Shown in pieces: positions 1-11,185 of a stretch of 49,477 bases of DNA. Numbering within the stretch: position 1 is the first letter of the stretch; each line of letters starts with the position of its first letter. This DNA comes from Mastigamoeba balamuthi (Eukaryota > Evosea > Mastigamoebida > Mastigamoebidae). The position numbers and the translations under genes are program-made. A model generated the notes under the pieces. That model was given only the letters and a program-made list of their open reading frames with translations. It was not told where the DNA came from and did not search any database. The stretch lies in NCBI GenBank assembly GCA_902651635.1, contig CACRSC010000013.1, forward strand, positions 54,334 through 103,810, given 5' to 3'.

Positions 1-230
1 AATAACGTTTGTGGCCCCTAGAACGTTGGTAGATACTGGCCTAACGAGGCACAACGGCCTAGGCAGGTCCACCGGGGTTCCGGGGCGATAGCTACTGGCA
101 CGCGTGGCTTGAGGTTTAAAATTAAACCACAATAGCTATTGTGAGGGTGTGACTGAACGAAGGGAAAGAGAGCTCTGTTTTGATATCGGGTGTTGGTGAC
201 GTTGAGGTGAGAATTGGGGTGAGAAGATCA
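1..230. other. Left edge, downstream of the transposase remnant
   Basis: This stretch lies 3' of the last readable transposase codon. In another minus-strand frame (about 122-310) an open stretch continues from the transposase end, so the element's true C-terminus may extend here after another frame slip. I looked for a terminal inverted repeat matching sequence beyond 1643 and could not find a convincing one. The window may begin inside the element. Confidence 0.3.
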
Positions 231-1643
231 CTACACTGCGATATGAACGCCATGGCGGGCTGACGTGCGCTTGTGGGGAACGTCTCCCTGAATGATGTAG
301 TCACTGCCATTCAGTACTGCCTCGGGTCGTAGAGGCCACAGCCCAGAGCGTGCCCATCCTGCTCTCACAGTGTTCTCGAAACAGGCAAAATACCATGCCT
401 TCTTTACCGCAGCCAGCATGCGTTCACGCCGTTCATCCTGTGTTGTAGTCCCTCCGAGGCGTAGTTCCCTTGTCAGGTATGATTTGAACGCTCCAAAGAC
501 ACTGACGTCCAGTGGCTGCAGAATATGTGTAGAATGTGCAGGAAATGTGTATACATGGACATTGTGACTCCGCAGATCATGAGAGCCTCGGGATTGTTGC
601 GTGACGAGTGACTGTCCATGAAAATCATGATGGGAGCATTTGGTCTTTGCATGATGGTGCGCCTTCTCTCTGCCTCGGGAATTACCACATTCCTTGCCCA
701 ACAAGCAAAGATCTTCTTGTTCATCCATCCCTTTTTTGACCCGCCAAATGTGAAGAATTCCAGGAATGAGTATGCCGATGGAGGAAGGTTCGCAAGAGGA
801 AATATCAATCCGGGAATCAGATGTGTTCCATCTGCACATACAGTTGCTATCAGAGTCACATGCTCTCCATAGTTGGGAACATGACGGACACCGTGCTTGC
901 GAACTGAGTTGCCATTATACACAACAACTTTGCTCTTCATGCTTGATGGTGCTATATAGGCCTCGTTCATATCCCAGAGCTGCCAGGCTTCAGGTTTCAT
1001 TTCCCACAGTACCTTTGTTGCTCCACTAAACCACTCAGATAGGTCTGCATATGAGAGTTTTCTCTCCTGTATCATTTGGTTTTATTAGCTGACTAATTCC
1101 AAATCCTATTTATACAGATGACATACATCTTCGATTAGACGGGGTCGTAGCATTTTGAAGTTCTCGAGTCTTTTCACAAATTTTTGTGCCCAATCAGATG
1201 TAAGATCTGGAATTTCAGCAGCTGGATCTGCTTGGCGACGTTCCTCAACAATCCTTACAGCCTATATATCACAAGGTATATTTAGACTTTTATATAAAAG
1301 AACAATTCTATTTATGAACTGTGATTAATACCTCGTTCACGACATCGGCTAACTCTGGGTCCTCCCCCTCTGTGCTGAAAAACAGGATCATCCAGTTGAT
1401 GAGGCGCTCGGACTCCTCGCCGGTCATGTATGGCATTCGGCCCACAGAGTGCGGCACACGTCCCTTGGCCTTCATCTTTTGTGCCCAAATAAAACTGTAT
1501 CGGGACACCCCTGCTGCTGCTGTGGCACTCCGCACACTAAACCCCTGATGGATGAGGAAGAGAACCTTCTCCTCGTCGTTTTCTATTGCGCGGCCCTCAG
1601 ATCCGAGAAGTTCCTTGCGAGCTTTCACTGCCTGTGGATTCAT
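231..1643 (-). pseudogene. pogo/Tigger-type DDE transposase, frameshifted
   Basis: The protein begins with ATG at 1643. Exon 1 (1643-1332) encodes a CENP-B/pogo-like helix-turn-helix region. Splicing at 1331/1262 (GTATTA...ATATAG) joins 1261-1127, and splicing at 1126/1067 (GTATGT...ATACAG) joins 1066 onward, all in phase 0. Exon 3 has the DDE_1 pattern: WDMNEAY, then MDSHSSRNNPEAL, and in a different frame the hallmark HILQPLDVSVFGAFK followed by the usual C-terminal helix region. The reading frame slips by one base between about 566 and 580, exactly between these two conserved blocks, and no intron repairs it. The element is therefore probably an inactive copy, or there is an assembly indel. 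Its intron ends and AT-richer composition differ from neighbouring genes, which fits a mobile origin. Similarity to pogo/Tigger is by motif recognition. Confidence 0.83.
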
Positions 1644-1727
1644 ATTGAGTTTTTCAGAGTGGTGCGGATATTTCTGGTGGTGCGGATTTTTCCGGGCACT
1701 CTAGGGTTGGATCGATTCACCGATTTC

Positions 1728-2310
1728 GGTGGATCCACCGGATCCGCGAAACCACCGTGGATCCGCGAGATTAAGTGAAATCGCGGTTTTGTGTGATTTT
1801 CCTACTTTCATATGCGCAGAACCGGCCTAACAAGACCGCAAAACAGGAATCGATATGCGTGAGGTGTGGTGGGGTTATAGCCTTTGAAACCACGGGATCA
1901 GAGGGTTTGGGAAGATGTCTGCTACTTCATACAAAGCCTCAAAAGTGAAGGGAATTCTCGCGAAATCTCGAACTCGCGAAATCACTTGTTTTCGCGGAAT
2001 CACTGTGGATCCACCGGATCCACTGAAATCGGTGGATCCACCGTGGATCCGCGAGTTTAAGTGAAATCGCGGTTGTGTGTGTTTTTCCCCTTTTTTCGGA
2101 TGCCTATAACTGGTCTGACAAGACCGAAAAAAGGAATCAATATGTGTGACGCGTGGTGATGTTATAGCCCTTCAAACCACGGGGTAATAGGGTTTAGGAA
2201 GATGTCTGCTGCTGCACGCAAGGCCTCACAAGTTGAGGGAATTCTCGCGGATTTTATAACTCGCGAAATCACTTGTTTTCGCGAAATCACTGTGGATCCA
2301 CCGGATCCAA
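1728..2310. repeat. Two-copy tandem repeat, unit about 286 bp, with GGATCC palindromes
   Basis: Copy 1 runs about 1752-2037 and copy 2 about 2038-2310. Both start at the same CCACCGTGGATCCGCGAG and keep shared blocks in order: AAGTGAAATCGCGGTT, ACAAGACCG, GGAATC, GTTATAGCC, AACCACGGG, GGAAGATGTCTGCT, GGGAATTCTCGCG and ACTCGCGAAATCACTTGTTT. A perfect 12-bp palindrome (GGTGGATCCACC) occurs at 1728-1739 and again at 2031-2042. The copies have diverged by scattered substitutions. No convincing protein is encoded. It may be a non-autonomous repeat or the edge of a larger interspersed element next to the transposase. Confidence 0.85.
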
Positions 2311-2675
2311 TCCTATTGTGGGCCACCTCTGTGCGGCGCAAACGGGCTCCGTTTCCTGCTCTTATTTCGAGGAGAATAAGAGCGCACTGTTGCTGAGGGT
2401 CATACAGGGCCCATCCGAATATCATACCTGGCTACTGATCGTGTCCACCCAGTGCGTCCCCGAATATCGAACCGAACACATCAACATAACTAAAGCCGTC
2501 ATTCGCCCTTGTTGAGCATGTATTGCCAGCCCACATGAGTTTCCTCTGCGAGCCTAAAGGCTTATACGTTGTTTACTCTGGTGTAGGTTACAATAGAGCG
2601 ACGGTCGATTAAGCGGCCGGAGAAGAGCAGGTGAATGGCGTCGCTGTCGAATGTCGAAAGCGCGTGGGTGCCGGT
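2311..2675. other. Intergenic, 3' of the cyclase gene
   Basis: This is the 3' flank of the adenylate cyclase (minus strand). Short open frames are present on both strands, but none has recognisable domains or plausible splice structure. Confidence 0.4.
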
Positions 2676-5224
2676 CTACAGTTGCATGGACTTGGCGTCC
2701 CTCTTGAACATGCGCTTGATGGCGACTGCAGTCTCGTCGTCGGGGTTGTCGATGATGTAGTCGTCAAACGACCTCGTCGGCGGCCTGCCGCCCTGGCACA
2801 GCGTCCTGTCGATCGTCTTGAAGTTCTCGTACACCTCTGCCTCCTCGGGCGTCAGCTCCCCGAGCGCCCCCAGCAGCTCATGCACAACGACGGGCTCCTC
2901 GAAGCCCTTGACGACTGCTCTCCCCAGGCACCGGAATGCGTACCTGCAAAATCCGAGCGTGAGATGGGTCCGAACGGCATTACGCTCTGGGTGGTCGTAC
3001 TGGTCGTCGCTGGCGGTCCGGATGGCGTCGGAGACGCAGATTGTGGTGTTGAACTCCTTGTTGAGGGGCTCGAGCCTCGCTGCCAGGTTGACTGCGTTGC
3101 CCAGCACCGTGTAGTTGAGCCGCGACGAGCTCCCCACGTTGCCCGCGTGCACCTCCCCAGAGTGCAGGCCCATCCGGATGGCCATGGGCATCCCGTACTT
3201 CTTCACGAACACCTCCTCGTTCATCTTCTTCAGCGACGCCATCAGCTCAATCGTCGCCTTGCAGGCCAGACCCTCCGAGTGGTCGCACTTCTCGGGGCAG
3301 CCCCAGACAGCCATGATGGCGTCCCCGATATACCTGCATTGGCCTGTGAGTCTCTTTGGCCTGGGGAGAAATTGGGGAAGGGTGATGCAGCGCACTTGTC
3401 GATGATGGCGCCGTTGGACTCGAGGATGTACGAGAACGAGTCGAACATGCGCTCCAGGATGTCGATCAGCACAGTCGCCCCGTGCTTGTCCATCGACGCC
3501 GTGAAGTTGGCCACGTCCAGGAACATGATAGTCGCGTGCATCGGAGCCACTCCAACGGCTGGCCTCAGCTTGTTCTTGACGAGGTACCGCACAACAATCG
3601 TCGGCACGTACAGCGAGCTGGAGGAGGGGAGTGGGTCAGTACCACAGATGCGAATGCAGCAGATGAGAGCAGATACGCACAAGGCGGACAGCACGCGGCC
3701 CATTCGAGCTGCGTCGGACTCCAACTGTTGGGGGGGAGCGTGAGAGGAACTCGAGCGGGACAGCAGCGGAACGAACCATGTACACTTCGCGGATGGTGCT
3801 CCTGCGGGAGCTGCTGGTGCCCTCGATTCCCGTGAGCTCCATATTGGCGACCTTCTTCATCTGCGCTGACACGAGGAACAGGGGCTTCACGAGCCTGTCC
3901 CCCAGGAACGCCGCCATGCCCACCGCGATGACCATCACGACAATCTCCACGGCCAGCAGGATCATGACGATCCTGACGACAGAGTCCTTGGTGTCGACCT
4001 GCTTCTGGACGACGTCGCCGAGGAAGTCGCTCTTGGGGGTCACGAGCACCAGCCAGAACGTCAGGTTCCCCGGCTGCGTGATCAGCGCCGTGTCCACGTA
4101 CAGGTCCCCCAGCTCAAAGCTCAGCTCTGACAGCCCCGAGGACCCACTCTGCGCCGCCCACTCGGCGACGATCTCGCGGACAGTGGCGTTGGGGCTGGCG
4201 GTGGCCTTGTAGGCGGTCTTGGTGGAGGAGTTGGTGCTGGGGTATCCGCTGGTGGCAGCGATCATGTCCATGTTCCAGTTGAGCAGCATCGACCACCCGT
4301 TCGCCGTGTGCTTGAGGTCCGAGAAGTAGTCGATGAGGTACTGCACAGAGTAGGCGTGCAGGATGACGCCGGCGCAGGGCCCGGAGGAGTTTTCGGGGTC
4401 GGGCACCTGCCGCGTGAACGTCAGGACGAAGCCGTCGCCCGGGCTCACGGACCAGTAGGGCCCCGTCCACGCCATGCCGTCGACCTGGTTGCTCTGGCTG
4501 CGCACCCACCAGCTGCGCTTGATCATGTTCCAGTTCGTGGACGTGTCGACGACGGTCGAGTTGAGGCCCGTGTTGCTCGCGTTGTACGAGTACCAGTAGA
4601 GGTTGGGGTCCGTCTCGTTGTCGTAGAGCCCGCACGAGGCGCCCGTGTACTTGTCGAGGATCGCGTGCTGCCCCAGCTCGTTGACCCACCCGATGCCCTG
4701 TGTGCGGATCGGCCCCCCGCACCGCCGAGTCAGTTGCCCCAGGAATCGCAATGAGAAATGCGGGGGTATAATTAGGGCATTTGGTGCAGGCAAAAACGCA
4801 CGACGACTGTGAGCGTGGGGAAGAGGCGGCCGACGCCGTGGAAGAGCGGGCGCAGCGTGTCCTTGAGGCTGGCGGCGGTGCTCGTGCGCAGGCGGCTCGC
4901 GGGGATGAGGCCGTCGAGGCCGAGCAGGATGGTGCTCATGTTTACGGGGAAGCTGATCTGCGTGTTGACCTTCTCGATGGTCCGCCCCACGACGCTGGCA
5001 CGGAACGACGCGGCCTCGCTGTTGAGCGAGTCGAGGGCCGTGTCCGAGAGCGTGTTGACCGTGCCGAGCCAGAGCGTCGTCGTGGGCACGAGCTCGACGA
5101 GGACCGAGCAGACCACGATGAGCCCCGCGATGACTGCGACGGTCGCCCGCAGGGGCAGCTTGCGCCCGCTGCGCCGCAGGTGGTTCTTGCCGTACAGCTC
5201 CGCGTCGCGGTTCGACTTGTCCAT
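2676..5224 (-). CDS. Receptor-type class III adenylate cyclase with Cache-like sensor
   Basis: Six exons keep one frame: 5224-4802, 4697-3777, 3724-3681, 3617-3396, 3333-3001 and 2943-2676, giving 736 residues. Residues ~27-50 form a first membrane helix. Residues ~50-380 are an extracellular, N-glycosylation-rich region with a Cache-like core (WTGPYWSVSPGDGF...). A second membrane helix lies at ~381-406, followed by a HAMP-like linker (RLVKPLFLVSAQMKKVANM). The C-terminus is a class III cyclase domain: FLDVANFTAS and IGDAIMAVWG carry the two metal-binding aspartates, and GNAVNLAARLE carries the transition-state Asn and Arg. The base-selecting positions are Lys (DKYIGDA) and Thr (NYTVLGN), the pair typical of class IIIb adenylate cyclases rather than the Glu/Cys of guanylate cyclases. 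It should form a dimer making cAMP from ATP at the cell membrane. Exon ends were chosen because every junction preserves a conserved motif. Confidence 0.92.
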
Positions 5225-6077
5225 CGCGCTGTGCGTGGGGTTGGGATGGCTGTGCTGGACCCAAGGGCGTGTTGTGAACGAATGATGACGCGAGAAGGGA
5301 GGTGGTGCCCAGAATCGTGAGATGCGTGGAAAACGCCGACAGCAAAAATAGAAATAAACTTGAGCACTGCCATACTCGGAAGCGCACTTCTGGAAAAAGG
5401 GGCGGCGGTAGTAGTGGAATCGCCCCTGAATGGGCAATCCCGCACCTCAGCCCGGATACGGCAGCCCCGCACCGGCGGTGCCCACCCTGCCCCCATCAGG
5501 ACGCCCGTACACCGCAGCAAAAATCGCTGCATCAGACTGCAGCCAGCAGCACGTCCACCGCATCTGGCCCCTTCCTGCGTGCCCCGGGGGTCTCGTCCCG
5601 GGTATTCCGCCCTGCTGCTACCTTGTGGGGATCCCCACTGCACCTCGCAGCCCTCCCATCGGTTTTGCCCTGAAGATGCACACACGGCCGCAATTTGGGT
5701 GCACTCGTGCTTGCGAGTCCCTGGAAGGCCGGGTAGCGGAGGGGGGAACCAATGGCCACGGGGCTACTGCTGGGGTTGAAAGGGGAGGGACGGGCACAGT
5801 GGGCACACAAAGCGGGCCGGAATGGTTTTGCAGCCGCGGCGCAGTGGAGGGCAAAGTTCCGGAACCCTGTGGCTGCTGCCCCGTAAGCGTTTCCCCCCAT
5901 AGGACTCTCTCTCTCTCCCTCGGCCTCTTCCTCCCTTCCCCTCTCCTCGGGAATGTGGCGGGGGGTGGACCTCAGCTGATCTTGCCGTCGGAGGGAGCAC
6001 CGCAGCAGCGCTTGCCGCACGGCTCTATTAATAGCGCGTCTGGAGCGGAACTTCGACGTGTTCTACACACTTGAAGT
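5225..6077. other. Intergenic between cyclase start and cyclo-ligase stop
   Basis: About 850 bp hold the presumed promoter of the cyclase (minus strand) and the 3' flank of the cyclo-ligase gene. There is a short pyrimidine microsatellite near 5905-5945 (CTCTCTCTCTC, then TTCCTCCCTTCCCC) and a palindromic CTATTAATAG near 6025. Open frames here are long because stops are rare in GC-rich DNA. None shows domains or consistent codon use. Confidence 0.4.
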
Positions 6078-6898
6078 TCAGGGGCGCTGGGCGCCGCTGC
6101 TCGGCTGCAGGGACGCGCGGTCGCGGAGGACGAAGACGTCGGGGCCCGCGACGACAGCGTCGAGCGGCGCGTCGTGGTCGTCGACGGGCACGTCGTCGAC
6201 GAGCTGGCACGCGAACCCCGCGCCCACGGCCCACAGGCCCCGGCGCTCGCGGCCGCCCGCCAGCGCCCTGTCGTAGAACCCCGCGCCCCTGCCGAGCCTC
6301 CTGCCGTCGCGCGAGAAGGCGACGCCGGGCACGACCACCGCGGCGCCGTCGGGGATGCCCCCCGCCAGCTCCGGCAGCGCTGAGGGGTCCGGCTCCGTGA
6401 TGCCGTACGCCCCGGGCCGCAGCCACCTCGCGTGCTCCGCCGTCGGCAGCGCGTGCCACGACAGCTGCCCCGCCCTGCGCGCGCGCGTTCCGTTTTAATT
6501 TTGTATGTTTGTTGTTTTGTTTTGTTATTTTGTTTTGTTTTTAATTATTGTAGAACAAAACAAAAGTGCAACTGGGGGACAAAGCTGTCGGTTCTGCGGT
6601 GGTGAAATCGGGGGGGAATGGGGCACTTGAGGACGCGGGGGAGGAGGACGGGGCAGCCGCGGGCCCAGCAGGCCGAGTGGAGGGCCGAGAGGTCGGGCTC
6701 GCCCGGCGTGGAGCAGAACGAGGCGACCGCACGGGGCGCTGGGCCCCCGCCGAACAGCAGCCGCTCCAGCGCGGCGCACAGCGCGGCCGACTGGTCCCGC
6801 GCGGCCGCCGGCGCCAGCTCCAGGCGCCGCGACTTCATCTCGCGGCGCAGCGACGACTTGCGCTGCGCGACCGTGGCGGAGCTCTGCGGCAGCGACAT
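6078..6898 (-). CDS. 5-formyltetrahydrofolate cyclo-ligase
   Basis: Two exons (6898-6627 and 6474-6078) join through a 152-nt intron with donor GTGCCC and acceptor CGCAG, giving 222 residues, the usual family length. The enzyme uses ATP to convert 5-formyl- to 5,10-methenyl-tetrahydrofolate in one-carbon metabolism. The N-terminal helix has the expected basic pattern (QRKSSLRREMKSRRLEL, residues ~12-28). GAYGITEP lies at ~112-119. The signature glycine-rich loop with FYDR is at ~150-160 (RLGRGAGFYDR), preceded by VVVPGVAFSRDG. The intron contains an unusual run of TTGTTTTG-type repeats on the plus strand. It is divergent from the TOM1-like gene and shares a 388-bp upstream region with it. Confidence 0.9.
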
Positions 6899-7286
6899 GG
6901 GCGCCTGAGGGGGATCTTCTTTCTGATATCACGATATAATTCCAGAAATATCGCGTAATAATCCCATTCCATAAATAAAATTCCTGCCCTGCGTCATTTC
7001 CCTTTCCTTCTTTTGCGCGGCGAGGAGGCTGGGACTGTTGCCATACAGGGAAGCCACCGGCGGCGATATTTCGGTGAATCGGCCACAGATATTTGTAGTG
7101 TGTACTGTCTGAGTTGCACACACTCCCCCGCGGGGCCTCTGGTGCGTTCGGCGCGCGCCCAAGCACACTCACAGCCTCCGCCCCACACGCACACGTGGCA
7201 CCACCCACCCCCGCGAGACCCGCCGCCGCCGCCTCGGGAACACGCACCCCCCGCCCCACACCGCCACCGTGTCTCGCGTCGCGAAC
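6899..7286. promoter_or_regulatory. Bidirectional promoter region (cyclo-ligase / TOM1-like)
   Basis: This 388-bp region separates two divergent start codons. It contains an AT-rich island at 6920-6990 with GATATC, GATATAATT and GAAATATCGCG, and another GATATTTC at 7065-7072. The same short motif occurs near several other start codons in this window. No binding factor is known from the sequence. Confidence 0.4.
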
Positions 7287-9436
7287 ATGGAGCGCAGCAG
7301 CACAGGCCCGCGGGACCCGGCGCCGTACGCGTCGTCGGGGCCGTCGTCGTCGGCGATACGCGACGACAGCGTCGAGGCCGCGGAGGTCTGGCTGCTCGTC
7401 GCGCTCTTCTTCGCCACGTTCGTCTTCGCGGCCTGCAGGCTCGCCGCCGTCCTGCGCGAGCGCCACAGGTCCTCGCGCTGGTCGACGCGCAAGGCCATCC
7501 ACGCGCTGCTCTGCGTCCCCATACTCGGTGCGCGTTTCGGTGCCCGTTCGCCCCGTCTTTTTTTTTTCCGTTGGTGTGGCGGTGGGGGAAAAGCGACGCC
7601 TGCTGATGTCATTTCCGGGGTTTCTTGGAAACCTTGCCGGCATTCTGCGTGACTCTTTTTTCCTTTGGGAATTCTCTGCTGAGTTCCGGCAAACACGCAT
7701 ATTCCCTCCACCGCCAAAGTGAGGGCCATCGACATGACGGTCTTCCACGACAACTACCTGATGCGCGAGTTCGAGAAGCAGACGCCGGCCGAGTTCATCC
7801 TGGGCAGCATCCCCGGCTACTCGTTCTTCAGCGCCTACAGCCTCCTCCTCTGCCTCTGGTACGGGCCCGATACCCCCCGATATTCCCCGATATCCAGATA
7901 TCCTGGATTCTATATCGCTCAAATGGTTTCGTTTCCCGATCTGCTGCGCCCAGGGTCGTGCTGGTCCACGCGGCGTACAACGGCTCGCGGGCCACGCGCT
8001 GGAGGATCGCGATGACCTACGGCGTGCTGAACCTCGCCGTCTGGGGCGCCTACGTGGCGCTGGTGGCCGTCTACAGCGCCGACGAGGCCCAGCGCCGCCG
8101 CGCCCACACGGCAGAGGTCGTCCTCGCCGCCAGCATCGCGCTCACCAGCGGCACCGCGTTCGGCCTCTACGGCCTCCTGCTCTACGCGCGCCTCGTCCGC
8201 GCGGGCGTCAAGCCCGTCTCGATCGACGCCGTAAACGTCGCCAAACGCGTGCGTGGCCTGCAAGCCTCCTTCCCTCCTCTCTCGCCGCGTCACCGCGTTT
8301 GCCTGCCGCTGCTTTCGCTTTTCGACGTGTTTTTTTCCCCCTACCCTTTGGTCGGGGGGCTGCTGTCGGGCTGTCTCGTTGGGAGTGGGAGTGGGTGTGC
8401 GCTGGCGCCGTGGGGGGTTGCGGCTGTGAGGGGCTGGTGGTTTGCTCGTTTTGCTTTCGCGGTTTTTTTGTGTTCGGTGTTCTGCTGCGTTCGGGTTTGC
8501 TCCGGTTTTTCCCGTTGCCGTTGGGTAGAGCTGTTTGGCACGGCACGCCGAGGTCCATGCGCGGGCTCCTTTGGGGGGTGGCTATGTTCTGGGTGCTGTT
8601 GGGACAGTCCTCGATCGCCAGAGGTGTGCCTGCTGTCCCTCGGTAGAGTTTGTCTGGCTTTACGGCTGAGTTGCTCACTCTGCTGCCCTGCCGCGCGCAG
8701 ATGGGCGTGTTGGCAGCAACGTTCACTGCGGTGTTCCTGCTGCGGTCGGTCATCATCACCGTCGACTGGTTCGGCAACCCGCGAGAGGGCGCCATGCGCC
8801 GCCTGCGCGTCTTCTTCCAGACGGTCTGCGAGATCGCCCCGACGCTGCTGACGCTCGCCGTCCTCTGGCGCCCGCAGTCGGCCGCGGAGCCCTCGCCCGC
8901 CGTCCGGCCCGAGCGCGACGTCCTGCGCGGCTCCAAGAACTCGTTCGGGTCGCCCCCGTTTGTGCCGTCGCCCAACATCGGCAAGCGGGCCAGCGCCTAC
9001 GAGCCGCTGCTGCGCTACTCGCAGGCGCACTCGCCCATCGCCAACTATGCGTCGGCCGCGCCCGCGCTGCCCCCGCTCAACGCATACCCGTACGTCCAGC
9101 TCTCCGTTGTTCGCGCGGGGGAGCAGCTGACTTTGTTAGCACAGCGCGCTTGGCAGCCGACTGTATGCTGCCCCCCGTTGCTCGTGTTGGCGCTGCTTTA
9201 CTTTGTACTGCGGTTGTGTCCCCGTCTCGCGCTCTGTTGATGTCTTTGTTTGCTCTGCTCTGTGGTCTTAGACTCTTTTTGCTCTCTTTTGCTGCCACTC
9301 ACCCTGTGGGCTCTGGGGTGCGCATAGTATGCAGGCCGAGTGGGAGCCAAATAGGAACGACTTGCTGCAACACCAGCAGCTGCCGCAGCAGCAGCAGCAA
9401 CAACCATTCTCCGAGGACAGATTCGCGTTTCCGTGA
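7287..9436 (+). CDS. TOM1/THH1-like seven-transmembrane protein
   Basis: Five exons keep one frame: 7287-7527, 7720-7858, 7954-8248, 8701-9089 and 9328-9436, for 390 residues. About seven hydrophobic helices are visible, starting with VWLLVALFFATFVFAACRLAAVL and ending with the pair GVLAATFTAVFLLRSVIITV and FFQTVCEIAPTLLTLAVLW. The last pair, ending in a conserved E-I-x-P before the final helix, resembles the C-terminal half of the plant TOM1/TOM3/THH1 family, GPCR-like proteins of endosomal or vacuolar membranes. The tail is Ser/Pro-rich and ends in a polyglutamine stretch. Donors are GTGCGT, GTACGG, GTGCGT and GTACGT. Introns 3 (452 nt) and 4 (238 nt) are unusually rich in G and T. The family call rests on pattern only; an unrelated seven-helix receptor is possible. 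Confidence 0.68.
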
Positions 9437-9743
9437 CGCCGGTGGTGTCGGGTGCTGGGTCACTGGCAGCGCTCGAGGCCCTTTGAGGGCCTGGAAACTG
9501 CTCGTGCAGCCCAATCGACCACACATACACTCCACTTTTTTTCAAAATCAATACGGCGAGCCCAACGGGTGTAGGGAAGCTGTACAATTGCTATTACGAC
9601 TTCATTTCATCCATCGAGCCAACACCCCTGCTTGCAGCAAACAAAAAAATCAGACAAAACCAGCAAATACAAACACAGCCCAACTTATCAAAGGCAAATG
9701 GAGACCGATGAATGCCACAGAGAGCCACGCAACACTGGCAGTC
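9437..9743. other. Convergent 3' intergenic spacer
   Basis: This 307-bp spacer separates the convergent TOM1-like and DUS2 genes. It is less GC-rich than the flanking exons, and I see no gene or repeat in it. Confidence 0.4.
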
Positions 9744-11185
9744 TCAGCAACGCGACTTCTTCATTGCAGGCTCTGGTGCAACGTCGCAGCAGCACGCCTG
9801 GCTGCCCTCCTCCTCCGCAGCAGCCGGCTGCTCTGCCGGTGCGTCCTGCGCATCCTGCGGGCTCCCAGCAGTCGCCTCGTCGGCCGGCTTGCCGCCGTCC
9901 CCCTCGCTTGCCGTCTGCGCCTCGCGCTCCCAGATGGCACTGGGGGGCCCCTCTGTCAGCGTGGACAACAGGGAGAGGAGTGGAGTGGGGTACCAGAGGT
10001 CGGGGAGGGTGCGCGTGGCCTCGACCTCCATCTGGCGGGCCCGACGCGTGCTCTTGGGCAGCTCGAGGGTCATCTGGAGCACCGGGTACTTGCTCAGCCC
10101 CAGCGACGTGTCCGTCTCGACGCACAGCCGCAGGAACTCGTTGACGACGGTCACCGTCGGCAGCGCCGGGCCCGTGAACACACCCACGTTCTTCATCGCC
10201 GCCCTCCCGATCATCACCGACGAGATCCCTGCTCACGGAACCGACGCCTCTCAGCCCGAGACGCGCAAACGCAAACGACAAACGACGGACGGGCGACACC
10301 CGCCGCTCTCGCTCCGCGCACCAGTCTGCCTGCGGATCTCGGCGATGTCCTCGAAGCGCTCGACGCCGCCGTTGGCGATGAGCGGGGGCCCGCCGGCGGC
10401 AGCGACGATTCTGGCGACCTCTGCGAGCTCGGCCCAGCGCGGGGGGTCCCGCGGGCCCTCCTTGGCCCTGCGCGCGTGGATCGTGACGGCCGCGGCGCCG
10501 GCGGACCGCAGCGAGGCCACAAAGTCGGCCGTCTCCTGCGGGGTGGCCAGCAGGCGGATCTTGGCCGTCACGGGCACGCGGAGGCCGCGCGAGAGCGCTG
10601 CCACGATGTCTGCGGCCTTCTGGGGCGTCCGCATCAGCGCGATGCCCATGCCGCCCTGCGTGCTGAAGTGCACCGGGCACCCCATGTTCACGTCGATGGC
10701 GTCGACCACGTCCTCGCTGCAAACGAACGCGTCAGCGCAAGATAATCCCACAGGGGAAAGATACAAGGAATCAGAATTCATCAGATGACATCAGCAGGGG
10801 GAAGATACGCGCATCTTCTTGGCGGCCTCGAGGGCGAGCTCGGGGGAGGCGGTGCCGAGCTGGACGATGAGCGGGCGGTCGCGCGGGCAGGTGCGCAGGG
10901 CCACGGTGCCGTCCTTGTCGTAGACGAGGTCCGTGGTGCCGAGGGCGGCGTTCTCGACGCGCCTGCAGGCGACGAGCTTGTGGTCGATGATCTCGTCGGT
11001 CCAGCACGCGTGGGCCCCGTGCCGCCGCGCCAGCACCCGGAACGGCAGCGAGCACTGCGCTGGCGCCGCTCAGGTGGGACGGGTGGGTAGAGGGGGCGCA
11101 CCACCCGGACCATGGGGGCCAGGAACAGCTGGCCGTCGAAGCTGAGCGCGGGGGGGGCCGCGGTCGGGGCGGCGGGCGCTGCCAT
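9744..11185 (-). CDS. tRNA-dihydrouridine synthase, DUS2 type
   Basis: Four exons (11185-11102, 11054-10809, 10712-10322, 10228-9744) give 401 residues. The enzyme reduces uridine to dihydrouridine in tRNA (position 20 in the DUS2 family) with FMN and NADPH. It has LAPMVRV at residues ~22-28 (FMN-binding start), ID.NMGCP with the catalytic Cys at about 122, FSTQGGMG directly after, VTAKIR, VTIHARRAKEG, ANGG and VMIGRAAM. These are the DUS2 signatures in order. The second intron ends at a CGAG just after a CAG, the only choice that keeps frame. The first intron is only 47 nt. The C-terminal ~70 residues are a low-complexity Glu/Ala/Pro tail with a CCC cluster, and no double-stranded-RNA-binding domain is seen, unlike animal DUS2. 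Confidence 0.92.

Noticed and set aside
6525-7922. Minus-strand open frame of 465 codons
   Set aside because: It spans the cyclo-ligase exon in the wrong frame, a divergent promoter and TOM1-like exons on the opposite strand. Composition is Arg/Ala-rich.
8208-8984. Minus-strand open frame of 258 codons over TOM1-like intron 3
   Set aside because: It is produced by the G+T-rich intron being C+A-rich on the other strand, and it overlaps a clear exon at 8701-8984.
9150-10745. Plus-strand open frame of 531 codons
   Set aside because: It reads through the TOM1-like 3' end and antisense to DUS2 exons, whose motifs are clear on the minus strand.
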